Counted from the first letter of the stretch, positions 56,194-64,000 are shown. The stretch: DNA of 64,000 bases from Thermomicrobium sp. 4228-Ro (GCF_026241205.1 NZ_JAPFQM010000001.1:868001-932000), one strand, 5' to 3'. The notes: generated by a model not told the origin, from the sequence alone. A program made the numbers and translations.

Positions 56194-58230
56194 GTGCTGA
56201 GTACACCGGAACGGCTGGCGTTCGTTCTCCTCGCCCTGACCTCGCTCCTGCTGGCGGCCCACGGGGTCTCTCGCATCGTGCGTGCGATCGGACGCGGGTA
56301 TGGGCGACCGCGCTGGTCGCTGTTCGTGCGGCGGGTGGTTCCGGTGAGCATCGACATCCTGCTGCAGCGGCCGATCTTCCGAACTCGTCCGCTCGTGAGC
56401 CTGCTCCATGCTGGCGTCTTCTTCGCATTTGTCTTTTACGGTCTCGTGAACGTGCTCGATCTCCTGGAGGGGTTCACGGGATTCACCACGCTCCATCGTG
56501 GCGGTCTGTTCGCGGCCTATAACCTGGTCGCCGATCTCCTGAGTGTCGCTGCTCTCGCCGGCATGCTCGGTCTCCTGTTTCGCCGGTTCGGCCTACGACC
56601 GTTCCGCTTCAACGAGCGCGTGCTGCTCCTGCCGAGCGTTCGCTTCGGGATCGCGCGTGACTCCGCCATTGTCGGCGGTTTCATCCTGCTCCATGTGGGA
56701 TCGCGCTGGATCGGTCAGGCGGTGCGCATCGCCGAGAGTGGTCAGCCTGACTGGAGCCAGCCGACAGCGAGTGTCGTCGCGACACTGTTCGACCGGTGGT
56801 CACCGGAATCGTTGACGGTGGCGAGCCATGTGACCTGGTGGCTCGCGCTCGGGCTCATCTTGGCATTCCTCCCCTATTTCCCGTACTCGAAACACATCCA
56901 CCTCTTCATGGCACCGATCAACTTGATCCTCCGGGAAGAGCGCCCGCTCGGCCAACTCGAGCCACCGGTTGCCCGCGATGGTCAGCTGGGAGGCGAACGC
57001 CTCGAGCAGTTACGCTGGTTCCAGCTCCTCGATGCCTACGCCTGCATCATGTGCAACCGGTGCCAGGATGTCTGCCCGGCACACGGTACTGGTCGGTCAC
57101 TCAGCCCAGCGGCACTGGAAATCAACAAGCGCTACTACTTGAACCGGAACCTCGCAACCTTCGCTGGCGGTACGAGTTCTCCCCCTCTGCTCGAGATCGT
57201 GACCTCGAAAGATGCGGTCTGGTCTTGCACTACGTGTGCTGCCTGCGTTCGCATCTGCCCGGTCGGCAACCGTCCCATGCTCGACCTCATCGATATCCGG
57301 CGAGCACTGATCAGCCAAGGGGATCCGCTCGATCCGAACCTGCAGGCAGCACTCGAGAGCTTGGCACGCTACGGGAACTCGTTCGGCAGGCCGGCTCGTC
57401 AGCGAGCCCGCTGGGCTAAGGAACTATCCTTCCCGATCAAGGATGCGCGGAAGGAGCCGGTCGAGTATCTCTGGTTCGTGGGCGACTTCGCCTCGTTCGA
57501 CCCCCGCATGCAGGAGAATACGAAGACGGTCGCCCAACTTTTCCACGTAGCCGGACTCGACTTCGGCTTACTCTACGAGGACGAACGGAACGCGGGGAAC
57601 GATGTCCGCCGGGTCGGCGAGGAAGGACTGTTCGAACTCCTCGCCGAACAGAACCTCCGCGCGTTCGAGAAAGCGCAGTTCCGCGCCATCGTCACGACCG
57701 ATCCGCACAGCTACAACGCGCTCAAGAACGAGTATGCGGCCTTCGGCTTCTCGGTACCGGTCTACCACTACACGGAACTCTTGGCTGAGCTGTTGGAGTC
57801 CGGCCGCTTACCGCTTCGGCGAGCGGTCGATGCTGCCGTGACCTATCACGATCCTTGCTATCTCGGCCGCTACAACCGGATCACTGCCGCGCCGCGGCGC
57901 ATCCTGCGTGCGCTCGGTGCCGATCTGCGGGAGATGCCGCGCCATGGTGAGAATACCTACTGCTGTGGTGCCGGTGGTGGGCAGATCTGGATGGACAGTG
58001 GCGGGCAGGAGCGACCGAGCGAGCAACGGATCCGCGAAGCGGTGAGCCTGGGTGAGGACGTCCGTTACTTCGTCGTCGCCTGTCCCAAGGACATGGCCAT
58101 GTACAGCGATGCGGTCAAGACGACCGGCTACGAGGGACGCCTCGTCGTCACCGATATCGCGCGCCTGGTGGCGGCCGCCGTCGGACTCGAAGGAGCGACG
58201 ACCCCAACAGTGGCGCAGGAGGTCTCGTGA
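56194..58230 (+). CDS. Membrane ETF:(methyl)menaquinone oxidoreductase-like protein (EMO)
   Basis: 678 aa from GTG 56194 with GGAGGG upstream. Five membrane helices (about 5-27, 66-92, 108-130, 156-178, 208-232) of NarI-like type with His residues (H23, H72, H167, H212, H234) for haem b. Then C284, C287, C290, C294 and C345, C348, C351, C355 for two [4Fe-4S] clusters, and a C-terminal CCG domain (HDPCYLG, YCCGAGG). It couples EtfAB to the menaquinone pool. Its soluble half resembles the fused HdrC-HdrB at 53143, so the two genes may share ancestry. Confidence 0.86.
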   Translation: MLSTPERLAFVLLALTSLLLAAHGVSRIVRAIGRGYGRPRWSLFVRRVVPVSIDILLQRPIFRTRPLVSLLHAGVFFAFVFYGLVNVLDLLEGFTGFTTLHRGGLFAAYNLVADLLSVAALAGMLGLLFRRFGLRPFRFNERVLLLPSVRFGIARDSAIVGGFILLHVGSRWIGQAVRIAESGQPDWSQPTASVVATLFDRWSPESLTVASHVTWWLALGLILAFLPYFPYSKHIHLFMAPINLILREERPLGQLEPPVARDGQLGGERLEQLRWFQLLDAYACIMCNRCQDVCPAHGTGRSLSPAALEINKRYYLNRNLATFAGGTSSPPLLEIVTSKDAVWSCTTCAACVRICPVGNRPMLDLIDIRRALISQGDPLDPNLQAALESLARYGNSFGRPARQRARWAKELSFPIKDARKEPVEYLWFVGDFASFDPRMQENTKTVAQLFHVAGLDFGLLYEDERNAGNDVRRVGEEGLFELLAEQNLRAFEKAQFRAIVTTDPHSYNALKNEYAAFGFSVPVYHYTELLAELLESGRLPLRRAVDAAVTYHDPCYLGRYNRITAAPRRILRALGADLREMPRHGENTYCCGAGGGQIWMDSGGQERPSEQRIREAVSLGEDVRYFVVACPKDMAMYSDAVKTTGYEGRLVVTDIARLVAAAVGLEGATTPTVAQEVS

Positions 58231-58694
58231 ACAGCAGCGCACGGTTGGCTCACGAATTGGCGATGCGCTTCCGCGTCGTGGCTCGCGCCCTCGATCGGCT
58301 CGATCGCTTGGAAGGCGAGCGTACATTTGCGGGCTGGCTCCAACAGGTGGGAGAGCGCCCGGATGTGCTTCGGGCAATCAGCGAGGCCTTGCTCCGCCAG
58401 ACACTGCACGCCGCGAGCGGTGACGTGAACCTCGCGCTGTTGCGCCAGCTCCGACTCGATGAGGCGGCACCCCTCGCGACGCTTGCCGGAGCGGTCGGCC
58501 TCGACCGGCTCGCGCTCTACCTTCGCTTGGGGGAACTGGCGCATGCGGGCCTGGTGACGCTGGAGCTGGAGCGGGAGGCGGCACGCCTCACCTCGCTCGG
58601 CGAAGCGACGCTGGCTTGGCTCGACGAAGTCCTGCGCTGCACGGAGGAACGGATCGCGGAGTGGTTGGAGCTGGTACGGAGCACTCAACCATGA
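58227..58694 (+). CDS. Winged-helix-like protein of the sHdr operon, unknown
   Basis: 155 aa, GTG start overlapping the upstream stop (GTGA). The C-terminal 70 residues (PLATLAGAVGLDRLALYLRLGELAHAGLVTLELE) look like a winged helix-turn-helix domain; the N-terminal part is helical and Leu/Ala/Arg-rich. No ligand residues are visible and no Cys except one in LRCTEE. It could regulate the operon or be an adaptor. I do not recognise a family. Confidence 0.65.
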   Translation: MNSSARLAHELAMRFRVVARALDRLDRLEGERTFAGWLQQVGERPDVLRAISEALLRQTLHAASGDVNLALLRQLRLDEAAPLATLAGAVGLDRLALYLRLGELAHAGLVTLELEREAARLTSLGEATLAWLDEVLRCTEERIAEWLELVRSTQP

Positions 58695-58975
58695 GCACGC
58701 AGTGCCCATATTGCGACCTGTGCACCGATCGCAGCACGCTCCATGCCCATCTCGCCGAGGAACATGGCGATCGGCTCGCCTTCAGCTGGCACGAGCGTTC
58801 CGGTTATGCCATCGCGACGGTGACGTGTCCGATCTGTGGCGCGAGCTGGGATCAGCCGTTGCGCAAGGCCCGACGCGATCCACGCTTTCTCGACGAGTTC
58901 GCGTACGAGATCAGGCTCGTCCTGTTCGATTTGCTTCTCCATCACATCCGCGGGGAACACGAAAAGGGAAGGTGA
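58691..58975 (+). CDS. Small C2H2-type zinc-finger protein, unknown
   Basis: 94 aa, ATG overlapping the upstream stop. C5-x2-C8-x11-H20-x4-H25 fits a C2H2 zinc finger, and C46-x2-C49 (CPICG) may be a second half site. The rest is helical. It lies directly before lbpA paralog 2. I do not recognise the family; Zn binding is inferred from spacing. Confidence 0.65.
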   Translation: MSTQCPYCDLCTDRSTLHAHLAEEHGDRLAFSWHERSGYAIATVTCPICGASWDQPLRKARRDPRFLDEFAYEIRLVLFDLLLHHIRGEHEKGR

Positions 58976-58983
58976 GGCGGAGG

Positions 58984-59421
58984 ATGACGGAGATCCGTGG
59001 CTGCTCGATTCCCGAGGATCGCTATTACTGGCCCGAGAAACACGTCTGGGCTCGCCCAGAGCCCGACGGGACAGTGACGATCGGCATCACCGATGTCGCG
59101 CAGCACCTGGCGAAGACGATCATCAGTGTGACACCGCGCGGGGTTGGACGCAAGGTGCAGCGCGGCAAGAGTGCCGGGACGCTCGAGAGTGGTAAATGGG
59201 TGGGGCCAGTCACCTCGCCCATTTCTGGGGAGATCGTCGCCGTCAATGAGGCAGCGATCGCCGATCCGAAACTCCTGAACGAAGACCCGTACGGGGCAGG
59301 CTGGTTCGCGCGCCTGCGCCCGGACGATTGGGAAAACGAGTCGAAGCTACTCCTGACCGGCCAAGAGGCCGTCGAAGCCTATCGTCAGGTGCTCGAGCAA
59401 GAGGGGATCTCGTGCACGTGA
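58984..59421 (+). CDS. lbpA: Lipoate-binding protein LbpA, paralog 2
   Basis: 145 aa. Lipoyl Lys is K71 in LESGKWVG; the fold includes TIGITDVAQHLAKTIISVTP and ISGEIVAVNEA, as in GcvH. The N-terminus has C7 (RGCSIPEDRYYWP) and the C-terminus ends SCT with a single Cys. GGCGGAGG precedes ATG 58984. Overlaps paralog 3. Confidence 0.87.
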   Translation: MTEIRGCSIPEDRYYWPEKHVWARPEPDGTVTIGITDVAQHLAKTIISVTPRGVGRKVQRGKSAGTLESGKWVGPVTSPISGEIVAVNEAAIADPKLLNEDPYGAGWFARLRPDDWENESKLLLTGQEAVEAYRQVLEQEGISCT

Positions 59422-59882
59422 GCCTCATCGAGTCGACCCGTGTCTACCGCGGCTGTGTCATTCCACTCGACCTCCTCTACGATGTCGACCGCGACGTTTG
59501 GGTCCGTCTCGAGGGCGAGGTAGCGACGCTCGGCATGACCGACCCGGCCCAAACGAGAGCCGGCAAGCTGGTCGCGATTCGTTTCCGGCGCCCTGGTACC
59601 GTCGTCGAGCAGGGACGCGCGCTGGCGACGATCGAAAGCGGCAAATGGGTTGGCCCGTTCCCCGCACCGTTTCGTTGCGAAATCGTCGAGACCAACCAGG
59701 CTGCATTCGAGCGCGATATGCTCATCGCCAATCGCGATCCGTATGGCGATGGATGGTTAGTACGGGTACGCCCGCTCGCTCCCGAACAGCTCCAAGAGCT
59801 CGTCACCGGGGAGGAAGCGTTCGCGCGCTATCAGAAGCGGATCGATCAGCTCGACCTCCATTGCTTCCGGTGCGCAGAGTGA
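59412..59882 (+). CDS. lbpA: Lipoate-binding protein LbpA, paralog 3
   Basis: 156 aa. Lipoyl Lys is K78 in IESGKWVG. Like paralog 1 it has an N-terminal CVIPLDLLY segment and a C-terminal CxxC pair (HCFRC), not seen in GcvH. GTG 59412 has GAGGGG at good spacing; GTG 59418 (GTGA overlap with the upstream stop) is possible. Paralogs 1 and 3 look most similar, paralog 2 is more like the standard H-protein. Confidence 0.87.
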   Translation: MHVSLIESTRVYRGCVIPLDLLYDVDRDVWVRLEGEVATLGMTDPAQTRAGKLVAIRFRRPGTVVEQGRALATIESGKWVGPFPAPFRCEIVETNQAAFERDMLIANRDPYGDGWLVRVRPLAPEQLQELVTGEEAFARYQKRIDQLDLHCFRCAE

Positions 59883-59895
59883 GAAGGAGCGTCGC

Positions 59896-60969
59896 ATGCG
59901 TCTCCGTGTGGTCGATCTCGGCCTGGTCAGTCCTGTCCGCTCGCAGAGCGTGTACCATGCGGTCGGGTACGCCTTCCACCGGGAGACCCCTCCGACGATC
60001 CTGCTCGTTTCGACGACGTCACCGTACGTCTCGATCGGGTTCCATCAGGATGCCGAGCGGGAAGTCGATCTCACCTACTGTCAGCGCGAGGGACTGCCGG
60101 TGATCCGACGTGAGGTCGGCGGGGGTGCCGTGTATCTCGACCACAATCAAGTCTTCACCCAATGGATCTTTCCCCGTGACCTCGTACCACTGCGGCTGGA
60201 AGAGCGTTTCGCCTGGTACGTGCGTCCACTGATCGAGACCTACCGGCAGTGGGGCATCGACGCCACCTGGCGACCGATCAACGACATCCACGTGCGCGGG
60301 CGCAAGATCGGTGGAACGGGAGCAGCCAGCATCGGTGAGGCAGAAATCCTCGTCGGTAGTTTGATGCTCGACTTCGATACGCAGCGCATGTCGCGTGTCC
60401 TCAAGGTCGCGTCCGAGAAGATGCGCGACAAGCTGTTCGAAAGTCTCGAGGAATACATGACGACCATGCGTCGGGAACTCGGCACGCTCCCGGATCGCGA
60501 TGCGGTCGTGCACACCTATCTGGAGTGCTGCGCGGCCTGGCTCGGAGCTGAACTCGAGGTCGGATCGCTGACGCCGGACGAAGAAGCGATAGCAGCGGAA
60601 CTCGATGAGCGTTTCGCCTCCGAGGAATGGCTGTATCAGAAGGGTGGACTCCGTCAGCCAGGAATCACGATCCAGGCTGACGTCCGCCTGCACGAAGCAG
60701 CCCTCAAGGTGCCAGGCGGTCTCATTCGCGTCATCGTGCGCACGCACCGCGGTCGCATCGACGACGTCAGCATCAGCGGCGACTTCACGCTGCTTCCCGC
60801 GCTCGGGCTGGCCGCGATCGAACAGGCACTCCGTGGTTTGCGTGCGCGGCGCGAGGAGCTGGCCGCTCGGGTCCGCGAAGTCTATCGCGCGCTCGGTCTC
60901 CAGTCCCCCGGTGTGAGTGCGGACGATTTCGCAGCTGCCGTCATGCTCGCGCTGGAGAGCAGGAGCTGA
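59896..60969 (+). CDS. lplA: Lipoate-protein ligase, LplA with C-terminal accessory domain (sLpl)
   Basis: 357 aa. Activates lipoate or octanoate and attaches it to the LbpA lysine. RREVGGGAVYLDHNQ is the substrate-binding motif and K137 in GRKIGGTGAA the catalytic Lys; the C-terminal 100 residues form the LplB-type domain. GAGAAGGAG precedes the ATG. sHdr loci use such a ligase (sLpl) together with lipoyl synthases LipS1/LipS2; those two are not encoded in this window, while lipA/lipB are. Confidence 0.88.
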   Translation: MRLRVVDLGLVSPVRSQSVYHAVGYAFHRETPPTILLVSTTSPYVSIGFHQDAEREVDLTYCQREGLPVIRREVGGGAVYLDHNQVFTQWIFPRDLVPLRLEERFAWYVRPLIETYRQWGIDATWRPINDIHVRGRKIGGTGAASIGEAEILVGSLMLDFDTQRMSRVLKVASEKMRDKLFESLEEYMTTMRRELGTLPDRDAVVHTYLECCAAWLGAELEVGSLTPDEEAIAAELDERFASEEWLYQKGGLRQPGITIQADVRLHEAALKVPGGLIRVIVRTHRGRIDDVSISGDFTLLPALGLAAIEQALRGLRARREELAARVREVYRALGLQSPGVSADDFAAAVMLALESRS

Positions 60970-61226
60970 ACAACCGGCCGTGACACGGCAGGTGGAATCG
61001 GCCGGCCACTCCGGTCGTGCACGACCACGGCCATTCGGTTCTCCCCTTTCCGGCAGCCCCATGCACCAGTGAGCAAGCGCTGACGAAAGACTGATCATGT
61101 ACTGGGAGCGCTTCCTCGACATACTCGAGGAAGAGGCTCCATGCGGCAGGTGCACAGTGTCGTTCTCTCCGCAGCGCACCGTCCCATCGAGCTGATACCC
61201 GATAGGGTTTCTGGAAGGAAAGCCTC
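60970..61226. other. Intergenic region before the secreted phosphoesterase
   Basis: 257 bases. Contains CCGGCCG...CGGCCGG arms (60975-61003) without a T-run, a CCTCGAC/CTCGAGG mini-hairpin near 61120, and ATACCCGATAGGGTTT (61195-61210), similar to CsoR-type operator halves. I find no convincing promoter boxes or small gene. Confidence 0.4.
61195..61210 (+). promoter_or_regulatory. Possible third CsoR-type operator-like site
   Basis: TACCC-GATA-GGGTT, an imperfect inverted repeat 17 bases before the phosphoesterase ATG. Half sites match those at 47052-47066. Confidence 0.25.
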
Positions 61227-64000
61227 ATGACGGATGCGCGCGAACCTCGATCGCCCCGCCCTGTGCACCGGTTCAGACGGAACGTGATAGCGAGCCTGCT
61301 CACCGTCACCCTGCTCGTCGTCATGCTCGGCATCTCGCCTGTGCCAGTGGCTGCGGCAAGCTGTGCGACCAGTGGTCCGGCGAGCGGCACCTACATCGTC
61401 ACCGTTTGCTTGACGCAACCGGTGAGCGGTGCGCTCGTGTCCGGCGACGTGACGGTGACAGCCAGTGTCACGACGAGCGGTGCCGCGCCCCTCGTCCAGC
61501 GGATGATCTACACCCTGGACGGGCAGTACCTCCTCACGGAGTTCTCCGCACCCTACCGCTTCACGTTGCCGACCGCGCAGTTCGTCGACGGACAGCATAC
61601 CCTCTCCGTCGCTGCGCTGATGAGCGACGGTTTCACGACCGGCTCGACCAGTAGCACGCTCTTCTTCCAAAACGGCATCACGGCACCACCACCCATTCCG
61701 AGCGGCTTCCAACCTACGAGCGGATCGGCACCGCCGAGTGGGCAACCGTTCCGTGTCGTCGCGGTCGGTGACGGCGGTGACGATGGCACGTACTCGGCAC
61801 AAGTCGCCCAACTGATCGGTTCGCAGGCACCGAACCTGGTCCTCTATCTCGGTGATCTCTATGAAGAGGGGAGTTACACCGAGTTTCTGAACTACTACGG
61901 TAGTGCTGGCCAGCTCTTCGCTGCCTACCGCTCGATCACCAATCCAGTCGTCGGGAATCACGAGTACGAAGGCGGGATCGCCGCAGGCTACCTCCGCTAC
62001 TGGCAGTCACCGCCTGACTACTATAGCGTCGATGCCGGCGGCTGGCACGTCATCGTGCTCAATTCCAACAGCCGGTTCGGACAATACGGACCGGGCTCAC
62101 CACAATACGAGTGGCTCCTGCGTGACCTCCAGACGCACCGAGATGCTTGCACGATCGTCGCTTTCCATCACCCACGCTTCAGCATCGGCCCGCAAGGGGA
62201 CACGCCAGCGCTCCAAGCGATGTGGGAACTCTTGTACCAGTTCGGCGTGGAACTCGTCGTCGTCGGGCATGACCACAACTACCAGCGCTGGGTTCCGCTC
62301 GACCGCAACGGGCAGCCGGACCCGAACGGCATCGTCCAGATCGTTTCCGGTACGGGCGGACACGGCATCCGTGCCTTCGTACGGAGCGACGCACGGGTCG
62401 CTGCGGGGTACGACCAGCCACCCGATGGGTTCGGAGTCCTTGTCGCGTCCCTCGCTACCGGCCGAGCTGACCTCTCTTTCGTCGACCTGAGCGGCCGCGT
62501 CCGCGACACGACCAGTCTTACCTGCCACGGCCCAAACGATACGACTCCGCCGACTGCGCCGACCGGCGTGACCGCGAGCCTGATCTCGAGCCAGGAAGTG
62601 GCAGTGTTTTGGGCACCAGGAACCGACGATTACGCAGTCACCGCGTACGAAGTCCTGCGTGACGGGTCCACCGTGGCCACGGTCTCGGGTACCCAGCGTA
62701 CGTTCGTAGACCGGAGCCTACAGCCTGCCCGCACCTATACCTACCAAGTGGTCGCACTCGATGCGGTCGGCAACCGCTCGGCAGCGAGTGCGCCCGTGAC
62801 GATCTCGACGGACACCACCGTCTTCCTCGACGATTTCGAGAGCGGGTCACTCGGACGCTGGAGTACCGTGAACGGCCTCACCGTGACGAACCTCCAACCC
62901 CGAAGTGGACAATACGCCGCGCAGGCACAATCGACGCAACGGACGGCCGCTTATGGAGTGGCACACTGGCCCTCGGCACTGACTGACGGCACGGTGGAGA
63001 GCTGGGTGTTCATCGCCGCGCGCGGCAACCATCAGCTGACTCTCCTCCGCATGCGTGCGCCCGATGGGACAGGACTCGGTAGCGTCCAAATCAACACGAA
63101 CGGGCTCCTCGCGTTTCGCAACGAAGTGGCGGGCACAACGACGACGACATCCGTATCGGTGGCCATGAATTCGTGGCATCGGATCGTGCTCCATCTCAGC
63201 ACTGGCACGAACGGTCGCGTCGACCTCTGGTACGACGGAACACAGCTCATCGGTCGGGCGCAGAGCTTCGGGTCCTCCGCGATCGGCCAGCTCCAGATCG
63301 GGGACCACGTGACCGGTCGAACGTTCGACGTCCGCTTCGACGACGTGCGTGTCACCGCGGGAGCTACCTCTCCACCGGACACCTCGCCTCCTGAGACGAC
63401 CCTCACCAGCACACCACCGGCTTCGACGGACCAGACGTCCGCGACCTTCGCCTTCACGGCGAGCGAGCCCGCGACCTTCCGCTGCAGTCTCGACGGGGCA
63501 CCAGGGCAGCCGTGCACGAGTCCGGTCAACTTTAGCGGGCTGGCAATCGGGACACACACGTTCAGCGTGGTAGCAGTCGACGCCGCAGGGAATGTCGACC
63601 CCACGCCCGCCTCGTACGCGTGGGACGTCATCGCACCTGCGACACCCGAAACGACCCTGCTCTCGACTCCGCCGGCACTCACGAACCTCGCCAGTGCGAC
63701 CTTTACATTCAGCTCGAGTGATGCAGCGGCAACCTTCGAATGCCAGCTCGACAGCACGTCGAGTGTCGTCTGCTCGACTCCCTGGACCGTCAACGGCCTC
63801 GCTGAGGGGACACATACCTTCACCGTCCGGGCGATCGACGGTGAGGGCAATCCGGATCCGACACCAGCGAGCTGGTCGTGGACGGTCGACCTCACCCCTC
63901 CGACGCCGCCTCCGAGCCTCACTGCCACGCCATTGAACGGCACGCAAGTGAGTCTCTCCTGGTCCAGCGTCAGCGATGCGAACGGTATCGCCGGGTACGA
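61227..64000 (+). CDS. Secreted multidomain metallophosphoesterase (runs off right edge)
   Basis: At least 924 codons, open at the right edge. A signal peptide (VIASLLTVTLLVVMLGISPVPVA) is followed by an Ig-like region (about 60-150), then a calcineurin-like phosphoesterase domain (about 170-430) with AVGDGGDDG, YLGDLYEEG, VGNHEYEG, AFHHPRF and VGHDHNYQRW as the metal and active-site motifs. A fibronectin type III-like domain (about 450-530), a LamG/concanavalin-like domain (about 540-710) and two Ig-like repeats follow. It likely removes phosphate from extracellular substrates. GGAAGGAAAG precedes the ATG. Confidence 0.8.
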   Translation, partial: MTDAREPRSPRPVHRFRRNVIASLLTVTLLVVMLGISPVPVAAASCATSGPASGTYIVTVCLTQPVSGALVSGDVTVTASVTTSGAAPLVQRMIYTLDGQYLLTEFSAPYRFTLPTAQFVDGQHTLSVAALMSDGFTTGSTSSTLFFQNGITAPPPIPSGFQPTSGSAPPSGQPFRVVAVGDGGDDGTYSAQVAQLIGSQAPNLVLYLGDLYEEGSYTEFLNYYGSAGQLFAAYRSITNPVVGNHEYEGGIAAGYLRYWQSPPDYYSVDAGGWHVIVLNSNSRFGQYGPGSPQYEWLLRDLQTHRDACTIVAFHHPRFSIGPQGDTPALQAMWELLYQFGVELVVVGHDHNYQRWVPLDRNGQPDPNGIVQIVSGTGGHGIRAFVRSDARVAAGYDQPPDGFGVLVASLATGRADLSFVDLSGRVRDTTSLTCHGPNDTTPPTAPTGVTASLISSQEVAVFWAPGTDDYAVTAYEVLRDGSTVATVSGTQRTFVDRSLQPARTYTYQVVALDAVGNRSAASAPVTISTDTTVFLDDFESGSLGRWSTVNGLTVTNLQPRSGQYAAQAQSTQRTAAYGVAHWPSALTDGTVESWVFIAARGNHQLTLLRMRAPDGTGLGSVQINTNGLLAFRNEVAGTTTTTSVSVAMNSWHRIVLHLSTGTNGRVDLWYDGTQLIGRAQSFGSSAIGQLQIGDHVTGRTFDVRFDDVRVTAGATSPPDTSPPETTLTSTPPASTDQTSATFAFTASEPATFRCSLDGAPGQPCTSPVNFSGLAIGTHTFSVVAVDAAGNVDPTPASYAWDVIAPATPETTLLSTPPALTNLASATFTFSSSDAAATFECQLDSTSSVVCSTPWTVNGLAEGTHTFTVRAIDGEGNPDPTPASWSWTVDLTPPTPPPSLTATPLNGTQVSLSWSSVSDANGIAGY
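63393..63898 (+). repeat. Two tandem 255-base coding repeats (Ig-like domains)
   Basis: PETTLxSTPPA begins each of two units, at 63393 and 63648, exactly 255 bases (85 aa) apart. Shared elements are the ETTL start, a CSLDG/CQLDS Cys and the GTHTFxVxAxDxxGNxDPTPAS end. The second unit runs to about 63898. Confidence 0.8.

Noticed and set aside
48274-59882. The three GcvH-like proteins as glycine-cleavage H-proteins
   Set aside because: ESGKW-type motif, Cys tails and placement in the tusA-hdr-lpl operon fit LbpA; gcvPB is 8 kb away in another unit.
60975-61003. Terminator after lplA
   Set aside because: The CCGGCCG/CGGCCGG arms are not followed by a T-run and the loop is long; unsupported as an intrinsic terminator.

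Overview
The window is GC-rich, densely packed and almost free of non-coding DNA. Many genes overlap their neighbours by 1-4 bases (ATGA, GTGA or TGATG junctions), and GTG/TTG starts are common. I see no rRNA, tRNA, insertion sequence, CRISPR array or phage gene. LysW-type amino-acid biosynthesis, a Trp T-box in front of a complete trp operon, a Ski2-like helicase, a prokaryotic translin and an sHdr sulfur-oxidation cluster together suggest a thermophilic Chloroflexota bacterium of the Thermomicrobia type. That assignment is inference from gene content; no marker phylogeny could be run.

Layout. (1) 1-4,640, minus strand: start of a SAM methyltransferase and a LysW-carrier operon (lysW, a degenerate RimK-like ATP-grasp gene, lysK, lysX, argC/lysY), preceded by a 310-nt leader with an intrinsic terminator. 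(2) 4,749-8,582: lon (minus), then rpsP-khpA-rimM (plus). (3) 8,567-17,880, minus: trpE-G-D-C-F-B-A, aroH, aroF and hisIE behind one strong promoter and a tryptophan T-box. (4) 18,086-19,546, minus: a secreted SH3b-NlpC/P60 hydrolase behind a possible c-di-AMP (ydaO/yuaA) riboswitch. (5) 19,612-31,324, minus: a long run of glycosyltransferase, thiL, amidase, tsaE, tsaB, rimI, tsaD, inositol-monophosphatase-like, HDAC-like, hisH, hisA, a coiled-coil gene and hisF. (6) 31,444-41,630: Ski2-like helicase; DUF1385-argH-GNAT-lipA-lipB (minus); gcvPB, ferritin-like protein and translin.

(7) 41,911-60,969, plus: the most notable part, two adjacent operons for cytoplasmic sulfur oxidation. The first encodes a CsoR-family repressor that lacks the copper-binding His but keeps the two Cys (CstR-like), a fused four-cluster ferredoxin/NrfD subunit, and a molybdopterin oxidoreductase without a Tat signal (candidate SoeABC-like sulfite dehydrogenase). 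The second holds 19 genes: tusA, two dsrE-like genes, three lipoate-binding proteins (LbpA), a thioredoxin-like protein, hdrC1, hdrB1, hdrA, a DUF2892-like protein, hdrH, a fused hdrC-hdrB, etfB, etfA, a membrane ETF:quinone oxidoreductase-like protein, a winged-helix protein, a zinc-finger protein and a lipoate-protein ligase. The inferred flow is: sulfane sulfur passes through TusA/DsrE to LbpA-bound lipoate, the Hdr-like complex oxidises it to sulfite, electrons leave through EtfAB to menaquinone, and the molybdoenzyme oxidises sulfite to sulfate. The two promoters share a 10-base motif (ACTGTACCCG), which suggests common control by the Cys-only repressor.

(8) 61,227-64,000: a secreted multidomain metallophosphoesterase that runs off the window.
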